39,850 nt of DNA from NCBI GenBank assembly GCA_937934595.1, contig CALGZA010000049.1, positions 1 through 39,850 on the forward strand, read 5' to 3'. The notes below the pieces were generated by a model. That model made no database searches, was not told the DNA's origin, and was given only the letters and a program-made list of their open reading frames with translations. A program made the translations under genes and the position numbers. This DNA comes from an uncultured Verrucomicrobiales bacterium. Lineage in GTDB: Bacteria > Verrucomicrobiota > Verrucomicrobiia > Verrucomicrobiales > Akkermansiaceae. This document shows positions 25,312 to 34,425 of this stretch, piece by piece (the stretch's first letter is position 1; the number at the start of each line of letters is the position of its first letter).

Positions 25312-26399
25312 GGCCTCAAAATCACTACATCCTGTTGCTTCGCTATCACTGTCACCTTATCCCCAGCCTTCCTTAACTTACCAGGATTCATCACCGCAAC
25401 CTGTAAATAAATCCCATCCTCACTCTTCATCAGGTACTGAATCGTCGCACCCTGATATACGTGCTGAATAATCTCACCCTGAATCTGATTTATCACATCA
25501 CCACTCTCATCAAAACGAACCACCTCAGGTCGCAAAGCCGCAACCACGGACTCACCAACCTGCGGCTTCCAGCCCAACTCAGTTACCTTACCCTCCATTA
25601 TCTCACCCGCATTCGTGATCACCCTTACCACATAACCCTCATCAGTCTCCTTCACCACCCATGCAACCTTACCAGACAAAAAATTAACCTCACCCATAAA
25701 TGAAGCTACATAACGGCTCTGTGGCTCACGGTATATCTCCTCTGGAGTCCCCACCTGAGCCACTCGCCCTTTATTAATTACAGCTATCTTATCTGCCACA
25801 GACAAAGCCTCCTCCTGATCATGTGTCACATAAACAGCAGTCAGACCATTCTCCTTTACTATACGCCGTATCTCCTCACGCATCTCCACACGTAACTGAG
25901 CATCTAAGTTCGATAACGGCTCATCAAGTAACAAACACTTCGGCCTCACCACCAAAGCCCTAGCCAAAGCAACGCGCTGCTGCTGCCCCCCGGATAACTG
26001 ATCTATCTTTCTATCCTCATAACCTTCCAGCCTCACTCCCTTCAGCGCCTCCAATGTCCTATCAACCAACTCATCTCCATCTACTCCTCGCTCCTCAAGA
26101 CCAAACGCCACATTCTCACCCACTGTCATATGCGGCCACAATGCATATGACTGAAACATCATAGCAGCCTCCCTCTTATGCGTCGGAACATCCGTAACAT
26201 TCCTATCTCCAAAATAAACACTCCCACTATCAGGCTTATCCAAACCAGCTATAGTCCTTAACAACGTTGTCTTCCCACAGCCACTTGCCCCAAGTAAAAA
26301 AAACAACTCCCCCTCACCCACACTCAAGGTCACATTCTTAAGAGCCACAGCATCCTTGCCGTAACTTTTTCTTAACCTATCAACTCTTATTGCGTCCAT
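25308..26399 (-). CDS. ABC transporter ATP-binding protein (FbpC/PotA-like)
   Basis: A 363-residue ATPase powering the importer. Walker A GASGCGKTT (residues 37-45), Q-loop near MFQSYALWPHMT, signature LSGGQQQRVALARAL, Walker B CLLLDEPLSNLD, switch His in VTHDQEEAL. The C-terminal TOBE-type beta domain (from about residue 240) contains ALRPEVVRF. First gene of the operon; the ABC genes run ATPase, binding protein, permease. The ATG is preceded by GGGTGA, a weak Shine-Dalgarno. Confidence 0.93.
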   Translation of the reverse strand: MDAIRVDRLRKSYGKDAVALKNVTLSVGEGELFFLLGASGCGKTTLLRTIAGLDKPDSGSVYFGDRNVTDVPTHKREAAMMFQSYALWPHMTVGENVAFGLEERGVDGDELVDRTLEALKGVRLEGYEDRKIDQLSGGQQQRVALARALVVRPKCLLLDEPLSNLDAQLRVEMREEIRRIVKENGLTAVYVTHDQEEALSVADKIAVINKGRVAQVGTPEEIYREPQSRYVASFMGEVNFLSGKVAWVVKETDEGYVVRVITNAGEIMEGKVTELGWKPQVGESVVAALRPEVVRFDESGDVINQIQGEIIQHVYQGATIQYLMKSEDGIYLQVAVMNPGKLRKAGDKVTVIAKQQDVVILRP

Positions 26400-26487
26400 T
26401 GCGTCACCCTATGCACACTCAATAAAACAATCAACCCCACATACCAAGAATCTATAAAAAATGGACATAAATCAGATCTATTAAAAA

Positions 26488-26568
26488 TACCGGCGGCGGG
26501 AATCGAACCCGCACTCCATAGGAATTCGATTTTGAATCGAACGCGTCTACCAATTCCGCCACACCGGC
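26488..26568 (-). tRNA. tRNA-Leu (CAA anticodon)
   Basis: Reads 5' GCCGGTGTGGCGGAATTGG on the minus strand. The anticodon stem TTCGA/TCGAA closes loop TTCAAAA, giving anticodon CAA (decodes UUG). A long variable arm, the T arm GCGGG-TTCGATT-CCCGC and A73 support a class II leucine tRNA. The acceptor has a G1-U72 pair; CCA is not encoded. It lies upstream of the ABC operon on the same strand. Confidence 0.93.
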
Positions 26569-26595
26569 TCTTAAGTAGATCTTACCTTAGTCCGC

Positions 26596-26626
26596 GGCAT
26601 ACTGATCATTTCCCACTAAATGTCAA
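26596..26626 (-). promoter_or_regulatory. Candidate promoter for tRNA-Leu(CAA)
   Basis: Minus-strand TTGACA (26626-26621, perfect) and TATGCC (26601-26596) with 19 bases between them, followed by a GC-rich CGCGG discriminator of the kind seen at stringently controlled stable-RNA promoters. The -10 box is poor and the spacing long. Confidence 0.3.
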
Positions 26627-26931
26627 AACTTAGATTAAAAAAAATCACATTTCAATCATCCAAGCCAATAAACAACCTACCTCCCGCCTCAATGGTCTAA
26701 AACTAAAAAACACATCCCAGTATTTCAAAAATAAAATCTGATAAACAAAACATTAATCATTAAATTTTAAAAATTAATCAGTCAAGAAACTAATAAAGAT
26801 AAAAAAATGAAAGAAAACACCATTATTTTATAGACATCGAGTCATCAGCAATATATATCTGTTAATTAATATATTACAACTAGTATCAATTTAGTGCCTT
26901 CCCTTAATAATCAACCATTTGGCAAATCATC
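26627..26931. other. AT-rich intergenic spacer without genes
   Basis: About 300 bases between the tRNA promoter and the ATG at 26932, rich in A/T with ATTAAT-type runs. No ORF, tRNA or strong promoter is visible. It presumably holds the promoter of the 26932-29717 gene pair. Confidence 0.4.
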
Positions 26932-27921
26932 ATGAAGACAGAAATTAGTATACTAATAGACACAAAGAAGTTCAAACCACTCAGATCCCATAGCTTCTCA
27001 CCCAAAGGAAACAACATTGACTACACTCACCCCGATGTCCAAAAAATACTCATAGAAAACTTCGGTATCATATTCCCAAAAATCGCCTTCACTACCGCAG
27101 GCCCCGCCTACCAAGTCCTCTCATACCACAACCGTAAAAAAGAATTAAATTTCGTCTCAGCTAAAAGTATCGATGACATCCCTAGTCATGACCTACACAC
27201 CCTACTAGAAGGCTGGATTCGAATTCGCCGCATCATACAAGACCCAGCTATAGACAAAAACGTAAAATCCATAATCCTCAATCTCAGGCTTCCTGATCCC
27301 GAAAAATCTATCCAGCAATACATTGTCGCAGAATGCGAGGGAGACTCAGGGCTCATCGTCTCATGGGGCTACGAAAGCGAAAAAGTCCCCTCTTGCCCCA
27401 TTGACGAAGCTCTCTCCAAGCTCCTTAACGTCCCTAAAAACGAACTCCAAAAACTACTCCTCACCGCATCCGCTCCAGAGACAAGCACAGACAGCATAAA
27501 CGTTAACACAGACACCATCCAGGCTCTATCCTCAAATCAGGACAACCCTGATAACCAAGAAGCCCCATCAGAGAAAAATACATACCGAAACACATCCATC
27601 ATATTAGCTGCTCTCCTCTCATGCACAATCATAGCCGGCTCCATAGCCATGAAGTTCGTGCTACAGAAAAATAAAGACGCAGAACTCATTACTACCACTA
27701 CAGCAACCTACGATAGCTTTAAAAACAACATACAACCTTACCAAAACAAAAGAACTGCTTCACTTGAAGAAACCAACAACTTTGATCTTGTAACTAACAG
27801 AACTCCAGATCAAACTAGCATCGCCAGCTCATCTAACAATCATACTACCATTGACATAAATAACATGTTAACGGAGTTCACCGATGAAATCACTGATGAC
27901 CTACTTGAAACAGACGAATAA
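26932..27921 (+). CDS. Single-pass membrane protein of unknown function
   Basis: A 329-residue protein. Residues 1-180 form a soluble domain (starting KTEISILIDTKKF, with LEGWIRIRRIIQDP and IILNLRLPDP), probably cytoplasmic. A Ser/Asn/Asp-rich linker (about 181-218) leads to one transmembrane helix (about 222-243, SIILAALLSCTIIAGSIAMK). The C-terminal 85 residues are low-complexity, Thr/Asn/Asp-rich and acidic. There is no signal peptide, so the topology is probably N-in, C-out. I do not recognise a family. The PstS-OmpA fusion starts 56 bases downstream, so this may be its inner-membrane partner. N-terminal start has no Shine-Dalgarno. Confidence 0.6.
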   Translation: MKTEISILIDTKKFKPLRSHSFSPKGNNIDYTHPDVQKILIENFGIIFPKIAFTTAGPAYQVLSYHNRKKELNFVSAKSIDDIPSHDLHTLLEGWIRIRRIIQDPAIDKNVKSIILNLRLPDPEKSIQQYIVAECEGDSGLIVSWGYESEKVPSCPIDEALSKLLNVPKNELQKLLLTASAPETSTDSINVNTDTIQALSSNQDNPDNQEAPSEKNTYRNTSIILAALLSCTIIAGSIAMKFVLQKNKDAELITTTTATYDSFKNNIQPYQNKRTASLEETNNFDLVTNRTPDQTSIASSSNNHTTIDINNMLTEFTDEITDDLLETDE

Positions 27922-27977
27922 ACATCTATTTAATAAGCACCCGTCTCGTCAACAGTCTTAATAGTTAATTCAAGCAC

Positions 27978-29717
27978 ATGAAAGCCTACTTCATTACACT
28001 TCAGCTCATCGCCCTAATCACCACATCTATAATATCGCAAGCCACACCAGCTAAAGAATTCAGCAAAATCAACAAACAGCGAAATGCCAGAATGCAGACC
28101 ATTAATCTCATCAAAGCAGAGAAACTCGCCTCAGAAGGCCCAGAAGGCACACTGGAAATATCCTCAAAATGCTCCCCTAAAACAGCAAAAATAGTCTATG
28201 CAGAAAACGAAGATCGTAAAAATCAATTCCTCATCATCTCCAAAGCAAACGGATCCTCCTACGATAGCGTAGCTGCCAAATTTGCCGCTAAAATGGGCGC
28301 AGACAAAGCCCACCGTAACACCACTAAACTACTCACCATCCACGGATCAAACACCGTAGGAGCCACCCTAGCTCCCAAACTCGTCACCGCTTACCTAAAG
28401 ACCCTAGGACATAAAGATATAAACACCCTTCGCACAGCCACCAGCAGCAGAATCACCTTCAATATGGATGGCAAAAAATCTCGCGGACTCATAGAAATTA
28501 AAGCACACGGATCCAGCACCGCATTTAGAGAAAGTAACTACACCAGAAAAGTAGGACTCGCAGGTAATTACTGCGATATCGGAATGACATCACGCCCCAT
28601 CAAAGAAAAAGAACTAAAGCTACTCCAAAAAAAAGGCCTAGGAAAACTAAACACACCATCTTGCGAGCACCCCATTGCTCTTGACGGAGTCGCCGTCATC
28701 ATCAACAGATCAAACCCAATCAAAGCACTCACAGTAAAACAAATCGCATCCATTTTCTCAGGAGAAACCAAAAACTGGAAACAACTCGGCGGCTCAGACC
28801 TACCCATCTCACTCTTCTCGAGAGACACCCAGTCAGGAACATGGGACACCTTTAAATCAAAGGTAATGCAACCATTAAGCTCTAACCTCGCCACCAGAAA
28901 CATTTCCCGCCTCGAAGACAGCGCCGAACTCGTCAGAAACGTAGGATCCAAACCAGGCGCCATCGGCTTCTGCGGACTATCCCATATAGACTCAACAGTT
29001 AAAGGAATAGCCATTTCTGACATCAAAGACCTCACCGCATTCCAACCCACCAGACTTACCATCAAAACTCAAAACTATCCACTCTCACGCCTACTCTACT
29101 TTTACCTACCTTCAAACGCCAAACCATTCGCACGTGATTTCATCAAATTCACCATGTCTAATGAAGGCCAGCAAATCGTAGACAAAGCAGGTCTCGTAGG
29201 CCAAGGACACTCAAACGAAGAAGACCTCTCAAACGCAGAAGAAGAAAAATTAAACAACCTCAACAACCCTGACATCCCAGAAGAATACAAAAAACTCATC
29301 AAAAACTACAACCGTGATCACTCACAATCCAATATCCTTTTTGACCCAAAATCCATGGAGCCAGACACAAACTCCAGCAACAACCTCGACAGACTCGCCA
29401 GCTTCCTCGCCGAAAACGGCAACGAAAACAAAAAAGTCTTACTCATCGGATTCAGTGACAACCTCGGAAATGAATCAAGTAACATCACCTTATCGCTCAG
29501 GCGCGTTGATCAAATAGCAACCATACTAAAATCAAAAGGAATTAACAACATCCGCGCCGAAGGCCTTGGCCAAATCATGCCCGTAGCAGACAATAAAACA
29601 TACACAGGAAGAATCAAAAACCGTAGAGTAGAAATCTGGCTATCAAATAATCAACCCAAAAAACAAACTACAACTATCACCATTAAGCCAAAAACGACCA
29701 ACGCATCGACCAACTAA
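27978..29717 (+). CDS. PstS-like phosphate-binding protein fused to OmpA peptidoglycan-binding domain
   Basis: A 579-residue exported protein: signal peptide (about residues 1-24), a linker region, a PstS-like type II binding fold (about 110-400) and a C-terminal OmpA/MotB domain (about 450-560). The binding part shows ITIHGSNT-like LLTIHGSNTVG, CDIGMTSRPI, ALDGVAVIINRSNPI, LTVKQIASIFSGETKNW and SRDTQSGTW, as in periplasmic phosphate-binding proteins. The OmpA part shows SNILFDPKS and a C-terminal GRIKNRRVEIWL, with GFSDNLGN in the usual TDxxG-type position. No PstABC permease, PhoU or PhoR is nearby. It may sense or scavenge phosphate while fixed to peptidoglycan. Fusions of this type occur in other Gram-negatives, usually of unclear function. 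Confidence 0.88.
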   Translation: MKAYFITLQLIALITTSIISQATPAKEFSKINKQRNARMQTINLIKAEKLASEGPEGTLEISSKCSPKTAKIVYAENEDRKNQFLIISKANGSSYDSVAAKFAAKMGADKAHRNTTKLLTIHGSNTVGATLAPKLVTAYLKTLGHKDINTLRTATSSRITFNMDGKKSRGLIEIKAHGSSTAFRESNYTRKVGLAGNYCDIGMTSRPIKEKELKLLQKKGLGKLNTPSCEHPIALDGVAVIINRSNPIKALTVKQIASIFSGETKNWKQLGGSDLPISLFSRDTQSGTWDTFKSKVMQPLSSNLATRNISRLEDSAELVRNVGSKPGAIGFCGLSHIDSTVKGIAISDIKDLTAFQPTRLTIKTQNYPLSRLLYFYLPSNAKPFARDFIKFTMSNEGQQIVDKAGLVGQGHSNEEDLSNAEEEKLNNLNNPDIPEEYKKLIKNYNRDHSQSNILFDPKSMEPDTNSSNNLDRLASFLAENGNENKKVLLIGFSDNLGNESSNITLSLRRVDQIATILKSKGINNIRAEGLGQIMPVADNKTYTGRIKNRRVEIWLSNNQPKKQTTTITIKPKTTNASTN

Positions 29718-29738
29718 TAACACCCGAGACCTCCCCCC

Positions 29739-30284
29739 CTAACCAATAGTCTTATCCTTAGGTAACATACCTAAAAACTTATCTGCATACTTAATAGCAG
29801 GACCATACTTCAGCCTACTGATAGTCTCACCCACAGCACTTGCAAATACAGCAAAATCCTGTAACTCATTCATCTGCTCATGAAACGCCTTCCCCTCAGC
29901 ACTCTTCACATGCTTGCTCCTCTCAGCACAACCCTTTAACAACTCCACAGCAGGATCAATCTCCCTCCGCTTTCGCTCACGCAAAACAATAGTAAATATC
30001 TTCCATACATCCTTCTCCGCCTCAAAAAACTCCTTCCGCTCACCCTTCTTAACCACTATCCTCACCAAACCCCAACCCACCAACTCCTTCAAATTAGTAT
30101 GCGCATTCCCACGGCTAATCTGCAACTCCTCCATACACTGATCAGTACTAATTGACTCAGGACTTATCATCAATAAAGCATGCACCTGCGCCATCGTTCT
30201 ACTTATCCCCCAGCTCGTACCTAATGCCCCCCACTGCGATATAAAATCATCCTTCGCCGCTATAAAATCATCTGTCGCACTCAT
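29739..30284 (-). CDS. GbsR/MarR-family transcriptional regulator
   Basis: A 181-residue winged-helix protein. The DNA-binding part is EELQISRGNAHTNLKELVGWGLVRIVVKKGERKEFFEA (helix-turn-helix about residues 44-75 and wing), as in GbsR-like repressors. The C-terminal helical region likely dimerises. GbsR of Bacillus responds to choline, but no choline genes are here, so the target is unknown. It is convergent with the PstS-OmpA gene and divergent from the DUF2721 gene, with a foldback repeat (30357-30563) in the divergent gap. No Shine-Dalgarno sequence. Confidence 0.85.
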   Translation of the reverse strand: MSATDDFIAAKDDFISQWGALGTSWGISRTMAQVHALLMISPESISTDQCMEELQISRGNAHTNLKELVGWGLVRIVVKKGERKEFFEAEKDVWKIFTIVLRERKRREIDPAVELLKGCAERSKHVKSAEGKAFHEQMNELQDFAVFASAVGETISRLKYGPAIKYADKFLGMLPKDKTIG

Positions 30285-30356
30285 GTTTCAAAAATTACTG
30301 AAAGTATCCTAAAAACACAAGTAAAATAACAACACCACAAGCGAATAGAACAACTC

Positions 30357-30563
30357 ATACCATTTGAACTGTTAGAATGGATTGATAGCACAACAAGATA
30401 GCAAGAGTAGCAAGGCAAGAGGAAAGCGCATAGTAGACTATGCAACTGACGAATAACGAAGCTAATCTTGATATATTGTTTTGCACTTTAATAAATCAGC
30501 TCCGCTGCTCTTTCCAAATAGATTGAAACTACTATCAACCCCGAATAACTATGAAAATGGTAT
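30357..30563 (+). repeat. Full copy 2 of the 207-bp foldback repeat
   Basis: Complete element in the 333-bp divergent spacer 30285-30617. Ends ATACCATTT / AAATGGTAT are perfect 9-bp inverted repeats inside a longer imperfect one (32 positions, 23 matching by hand count). Inside are two further complementary arms (30389-30411 and 30461-30483, 19 of 23 matching) and a perfect central hairpin (GCATAGT, AG, ACTATGC at 30428-30443). No coding capacity. It is roughly 90 percent identical to copy 3. Resembles a MITE or other non-autonomous foldback element; flanking direct repeats are not evident. Confidence 0.9.
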
Positions 30564-30617
30564 CAAAACCACAAAACCACTATTGGCGAAACATCACCCA
30601 CCTGCTAAAACCCGCAC

Positions 30618-31013
30618 ATGGACATCACCATCAGCACACCAGCACTCCTCTTCCCCGCAGTAAGCTTACTATTCCTCAGCTACACCAATAGATTCCTCGC
30701 TCTATCATCGCTAGTCAGAAAACTACACCATCAGTCACTTAACAAAAATAAAGATGAAATCATAACCGCCCAAATCCAAAACCTTAGCAAACGCCTCACT
30801 CTCATCAGACTCATGCAAATGAGCGGCGCACTCAGCCTCCTACTCTCAGTCACATCCATGCTCGCACTCTTTTTTAACCTAATACACCTTGGTAAAGCTT
30901 CGTTCAGCATAGCACTCATCGTCATGATCATCAGCCTCATTGCTCTCGTCATAGAAAGCGCAGTCAGTGGTGGAGCACTCAGAATAATGCTTGATCAAGC
31001 TAATAAAAGATAA
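30618..31013 (+). CDS. DUF2721 membrane protein
   Basis: A 131-residue integral membrane protein. The N-terminal STPALLFPAVSLLFLSYTNRF and following conserved LIRLMQMSGALSLLLSVTSMLALFF fit DUF2721, a small family of three-helix inner-membrane proteins with no known role. The helices are at about residues 7-30, 68-90 and 95-120, with a basic, coiled-coil-like stretch between the first two. It starts 54 bases after the foldback repeat, which therefore may affect its transcription. Confidence 0.85.
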   Translation: MDITISTPALLFPAVSLLFLSYTNRFLALSSLVRKLHHQSLNKNKDEIITAQIQNLSKRLTLIRLMQMSGALSLLLSVTSMLALFFNLIHLGKASFSIALIVMIISLIALVIESAVSGGALRIMLDQANKR

Positions 31014-31049
31014 GCAAAAAACACCTGCTAAAAAACACTGAAGAAAAAA

Positions 31050-31131
31050 TACCGAGAACAGGAATCGAACCTGCACGTCCTAAGACACCTGAACCTAAAT
31101 CAGGCGCGTCTACCAATTCCGCCATCTCGGC
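31050..31131 (-). tRNA. tRNA-Leu (UAG anticodon)
   Basis: Minus strand, 5' GCCGAGATGGCGGAATTGG. The anticodon stem CCTGA/TCAGG closes loop TTTAGGT, anticodon TAG (decodes CUA and possibly other CUN codons). A variable arm, T arm GCAGG-TTCGATT-CCTGT and G1-U72 are present, with no encoded CCA. It shares about 20 bases of its D-arm region with the other tRNA-Leu at 26488. A T-rich downstream stretch (below 31050) may act as a terminator. Confidence 0.93.
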
Positions 31132-31226
31132 TTTTTCTTCGACGGCAGAAAACTAACCAGTAACGAAAAGTTTGCAACACTTTTCTCATACTAAATCACC
31201 TTTTTATCTCTACCCAACTACAAAAA

Positions 31227-32297
31227 TTAAGCAAAAGCTTTTATAAAACAAACCTCTAAAGCAAGAGCCTCACTCACATTCGTCTCGAACAAAGACCTCA
31301 ACTCCTCCATCGCCTCCATCCGCCGCAGCAAAGACTCCAAACTCTCCACCTTAGCAACATTTACCATCTCAGAACCCATTCCCGCAAAATCCAATCGCTC
31401 AGAACCAGACTTCATCCTCACCAAATCCCCCAGCCACAAAATTAACAAATCAATAAAACGCGACCGCTCAAATAAATAATCACTATGAGTCATCTCCTCA
31501 TAATAACGCTCCCTACCCTTAAGCCACTCACCATCCGTCCTGTTTTTATAATGCTCTAATTCCTCCTTCAGAGCCAGCTCATACCCCCTACCTATTGCCA
31601 ACTTCCTCCTACTCAAAACACCAGAAAACACAGACTTAACCCCCAAAGCTCCCGCCACAGAACCAAATCCCCTCTTCGCTATCCGCATCAATGCACTTAA
31701 AACCTCACCCTCACCATCCAGCTCCTCCCTCTCTCCACCCTCCTCCATCAAAGGAACACATACACAACGCGACAAAATCGTAGCCAGCAAACGCTCAGGA
31801 CGCGCAGTCAATAAAAACAAAATAGACCCATTCGGTGGCTCCTCCAGCGTCTTCAAAAAAGCATTAGCAGCCTCAGTCCGCATCCGGTCAGCATCCACAA
31901 CCACTCCAACCTTATACTTACCCTTCGCCACAGACCTATACATCGAGCGCTCCAGCTCACGCATCGTATCCACTGATATAATCCTTGTCTTCATCTGCGG
32001 CCTCACCACCCGCACCAAATCACCCTCCAGCTCAGCCAGACTCAACACACCAGCATCTTCCACCACCTCAGCCTCAGGAACAACCTCAACCTCACCAAAA
32101 AGATCAAACATATCATCACCACCAGAACCACCACCCACAGCAGAAGAATCATCCCTATTAATCATCTCTATCACCCTCGCAGTCAATGACTCCAAACTAG
32201 ATCGCCTATCACCAGAAATCACAAAAGCATGCCCCAACCTCCCACTCTCATGAGCAGAACTTAACAACTCGAACGCCTTATCTTCTCTATACGCCAT
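31227..32297 (-). CDS. holB: DNA polymerase III subunit delta-prime (HolB-like)
   Basis: A 356-residue clamp-loader subunit. GHAFVISGDRRSSLE occupies the place of Walker A without a Gly-Lys-Thr/Ser, as expected for the non-hydrolysing delta-prime. RTEAANAFLKTLEEPPNGSILFLLT and LLATILSRCVCVPL are the strongly conserved clamp-loader SRC region. An acidic/valine-rich insert at about 50-95 and lack of a clear zinc module are individual traits. It is divergent from mreB with a 271-base spacer, and starts at an ATG without a Shine-Dalgarno. Confidence 0.88.
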   Translation of the reverse strand: MAYREDKAFELLSSAHESGRLGHAFVISGDRRSSLESLTARVIEMINRDDSSAVGGGSGGDDMFDLFGEVEVVPEAEVVEDAGVLSLAELEGDLVRVVRPQMKTRIISVDTMRELERSMYRSVAKGKYKVGVVVDADRMRTEAANAFLKTLEEPPNGSILFLLTARPERLLATILSRCVCVPLMEEGGEREELDGEGEVLSALMRIAKRGFGSVAGALGVKSVFSGVLSRRKLAIGRGYELALKEELEHYKNRTDGEWLKGRERYYEEMTHSDYLFERSRFIDLLILWLGDLVRMKSGSERLDFAGMGSEMVNVAKVESLESLLRRMEAMEELRSLFETNVSEALALEVCFIKAFA

Positions 32298-32393
32298 CGC
32301 ATTAACAATCCATCACAACTCATCATAACTAGCAAGCGCCATCACCCAATAATTCAACAAACACCATCATTTACCAGAACAAACAAATCCAGC

Positions 32394-32422
32394 TTGACCT
32401 TTGCCCCCCTCAAGTAGATAGT
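32394..32422 (+). promoter_or_regulatory. Candidate promoter of the mreBCD cluster
   Basis: TTGACC at 32394-32399 and GATAGT at 32417-32422, spacing 17. The mRNA leader to mreB would be about 140 bases, C- and A-rich, with no evident riboswitch. Confidence 0.4.
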
Positions 32423-32568
32423 CACACTCACATCACAGCAAGGCAAAAACATCAAAGAACACATCACCAATAAATATTTCCACAGAAAGCTAAAAAAAGC
32501 TAAAAAACAAACGCCCTGCATTTTCCTCATTCCCTCAACCCTAAAATATTTCTAAACATCATCCATCC

Positions 32569-33594
32569 ATGTTATCTAAACTCTTCGGACGCTGGTTCGC
32601 CAACGACATCGGTATCGACCTCGGCACCGCCAACACACTAGTCATCGTAAAAGACCAAGGTATAGTTCTACGCGAACCATCAGTAGTCGCAGTCAAAGCA
32701 GGAACCAACATCGTCTTAGCCGTTGGTGATGACGCCAAACGAATGCTCGGCAGAACCCCAGGTGATATCGTTGCCATTCGCCCACTCAAAGACGGCGTCA
32801 TTGCTGACTTCGAAGTCACAGAAGCCATGCTCAGACACTTCATCAAAAAAGCAAACGCCAACAAACGGTCAAACCCACGTGTCGTCATCGCCATCCCATC
32901 AGGCATCACAGAAGTCGAACGACGCGCCGTCAGAGAAAGCGCAGAACAAGCAGGCTCACGCGAAGTCTTCCTTATCGAAGAACCAATGGCAGCAGCCATC
33001 GGAGTCGGACTTCCAGTTCAAGAAGCTTCAGGATGTATGATCGTCGACATCGGCGGTGGAACCACAGAAGTAGCGCTCATCTCACTAGCAGGTATCGTAT
33101 ACAGCCGCTCAGTCCGCACTGCGGGAGATGAACTTGATGAAGCCATCATCTCATACATGAAACGCGCATACAACCTCATGATTGGTGAAAGAACAGCTGA
33201 AGAAATCAAAATACGTCTCGGATCAGCCATCGAACTCCCCAAAGAACTCACCATGGACGTCAAAGGAAGAGACCTCGTCGCAGGCCTACCTAAAACAATG
33301 AAAATCTCATCTGAAGAAATCCGCGAAGCCATCGCAGACCCACTATCATCCATCATCGATGCAGTTCGCACCACTCTCGAACGATGCCCGCCAGAACTCG
33401 CAGCAGACCTCGTCGACCGTGGACTCACACTCGCAGGCGGTGGAGCACTACTCAAAGGACTAGACAAACGCCTAAAACTAGAAACCGGCCTCCCTGTCCA
33501 CGTCGCTGATGACCCACTTAGCGCCGTAGCAGAAGGAACAGGTAAAGCCCTACAGGAAATAAACTTCCTGCGCCGTGTCACAAACATGGAATAA
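32569..33594 (+). CDS. mreB: Rod shape-determining actin MreB
   Basis: A 341-residue bacterial actin forming membrane-bound filaments that guide cell-wall elongation. Phosphate loop 1 is [11 protein letters not shown] (about residues 15-25), phosphate loop 2 [13 protein letters not shown], adenosine motif [13 protein letters not shown]. The N-terminal [10 protein letters not shown] is the amphipathic membrane-binding helix. Length is standard. First of the shape cluster with mreC, mreD and mrdA following in order. Confidence 0.98.
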   Translation: MLSKLFGRWFANDIGIDLGTANTLVIVKDQGIVLREPSVVAVKAGTNIVLAVGDDAKRMLGRTPGDIVAIRPLKDGVIADFEVTEAMLRHFIKKANANKRSNPRVVIAIPSGITEVERRAVRESAEQAGSREVFLIEEPMAAAIGVGLPVQEASGCMIVDIGGGTTEVALISLAGIVYSRSVRTAGDELDEAIISYMKRAYNLMIGERTAEEIKIRLGSAIELPKELTMDVKGRDLVAGLPKTMKISSEEIREAIADPLSSIIDAVRTTLERCPPELAADLVDRGLTLAGGGALLKGLDKRLKLETGLPVHVADDPLSAVAEGTGKALQEINFLRRVTNME

Positions 33595-33627
33595 GACGTC
33601 TAACCAATGTCAATCAGACACTAGCCA

Positions 33628-34425
33628 ATGAAACCGCTAAATCTCGTCACTCTTCTCATTTTCCTCGCAGCTTCCGCATGGGCGCTGACCAGGAGCGAGA
33701 CCAGCGTGCGCAAGATCCAAAAAGGCTACTACTCCATCATCAGCCCATTCGTCTCCAGCGGATCGCCCATTGAAGACAAAATTAGCGCATTCAATCAAGA
33801 AATAGAACACTCACAAATCCTCTCCAAAAAACTCGAGATCGCAGAAGCAGAACTCGTCATAATGAACACCAAAATCAAACAGCTCCAAACACTAGAAAAA
33901 GAAAATATCCAGCTAAGAGCCGCTCTTGATTTTAAAAAAAGAACCCCTTTCAGCGTAACAGCTGCAAAAATCATACGCCGCAAACCCTCGAACTGGTGGG
34001 AAACCGCACACATAGATCGAGGAGAAAATCACGGAATAAGCCCCATGCTTGCCGTGATCGCTGCTGAAGGACTCGTTGGCAAGGTAGACCGACCCAACAA
34101 CGAGACCTCAACTGTGATTCTGCTAACTGATGAAGCATGCCAAGTATCCGCACAGGTAGTTGGCACTCATGAGTTCGGCATCCTCAGCGGACAGAGAGCT
34201 CAAAATGGGAATAATCCCATGCTGCGCCTACGTTATCTGTCCAGAGACTCAAATGTAAAAATTGGACAAACCGTCATTACCACTGGTAAAGGCGAGCTAT
34301 TCCACAAAGGCATTAACCTCGGAACCATCGTAGATGTTTCCAGAGGAGCTCTCTACACTGAAGCACAGGTGAAACCAGCAGTGAACTTTGCGGACTTAGA
34401 AACCGTCTTCGTTCTCATAAAGTGA
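33628..34425 (+). CDS. mreC: Rod shape-determining protein MreC
   Basis: A 265-residue bitopic protein, membrane helix at about residues 4-20, periplasmic coiled coil about residues 52-95 (EIEHSQILSKKLEIAEAELV...), then the two beta-barrel domains with DRGENHGI, GLVGKV and VKIGQTVITTGKG. It scaffolds PBP2 and RodA. The last codon overlaps the start of mreD (GTGA), so both are coupled. Confidence 0.93.
   Translation: MKPLNLVTLLIFLAASAWALTRSETSVRKIQKGYYSIISPFVSSGSPIEDKISAFNQEIEHSQILSKKLEIAEAELVIMNTKIKQLQTLEKENIQLRAALDFKKRTPFSVTAAKIIRRKPSNWWETAHIDRGENHGISPMLAVIAAEGLVGKVDRPNNETSTVILLTDEACQVSAQVVGTHEFGILSGQRAQNGNNPMLRLRYLSRDSNVKIGQTVITTGKGELFHKGINLGTIVDVSRGALYTEAQVKPAVNFADLETVFVLIK

Noticed and set aside
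28568-29065. 165-codon open frame opposite the PstS-OmpA gene
   Set aside because: Lies wholly inside conserved binding-protein sequence and has no recognised motif.
30357-30563. Foldback repeat as a true insertion sequence
   Set aside because: No transposase ORF inside and no clear target-site duplication next to copies 2 and 3.
32559-32999. Long open frames opposite mreB (also 33018-33587)
   Set aside because: Antisense shadows of a strongly conserved plus-strand gene, with Ser/Ala/Arg-rich composition and no family resemblance.
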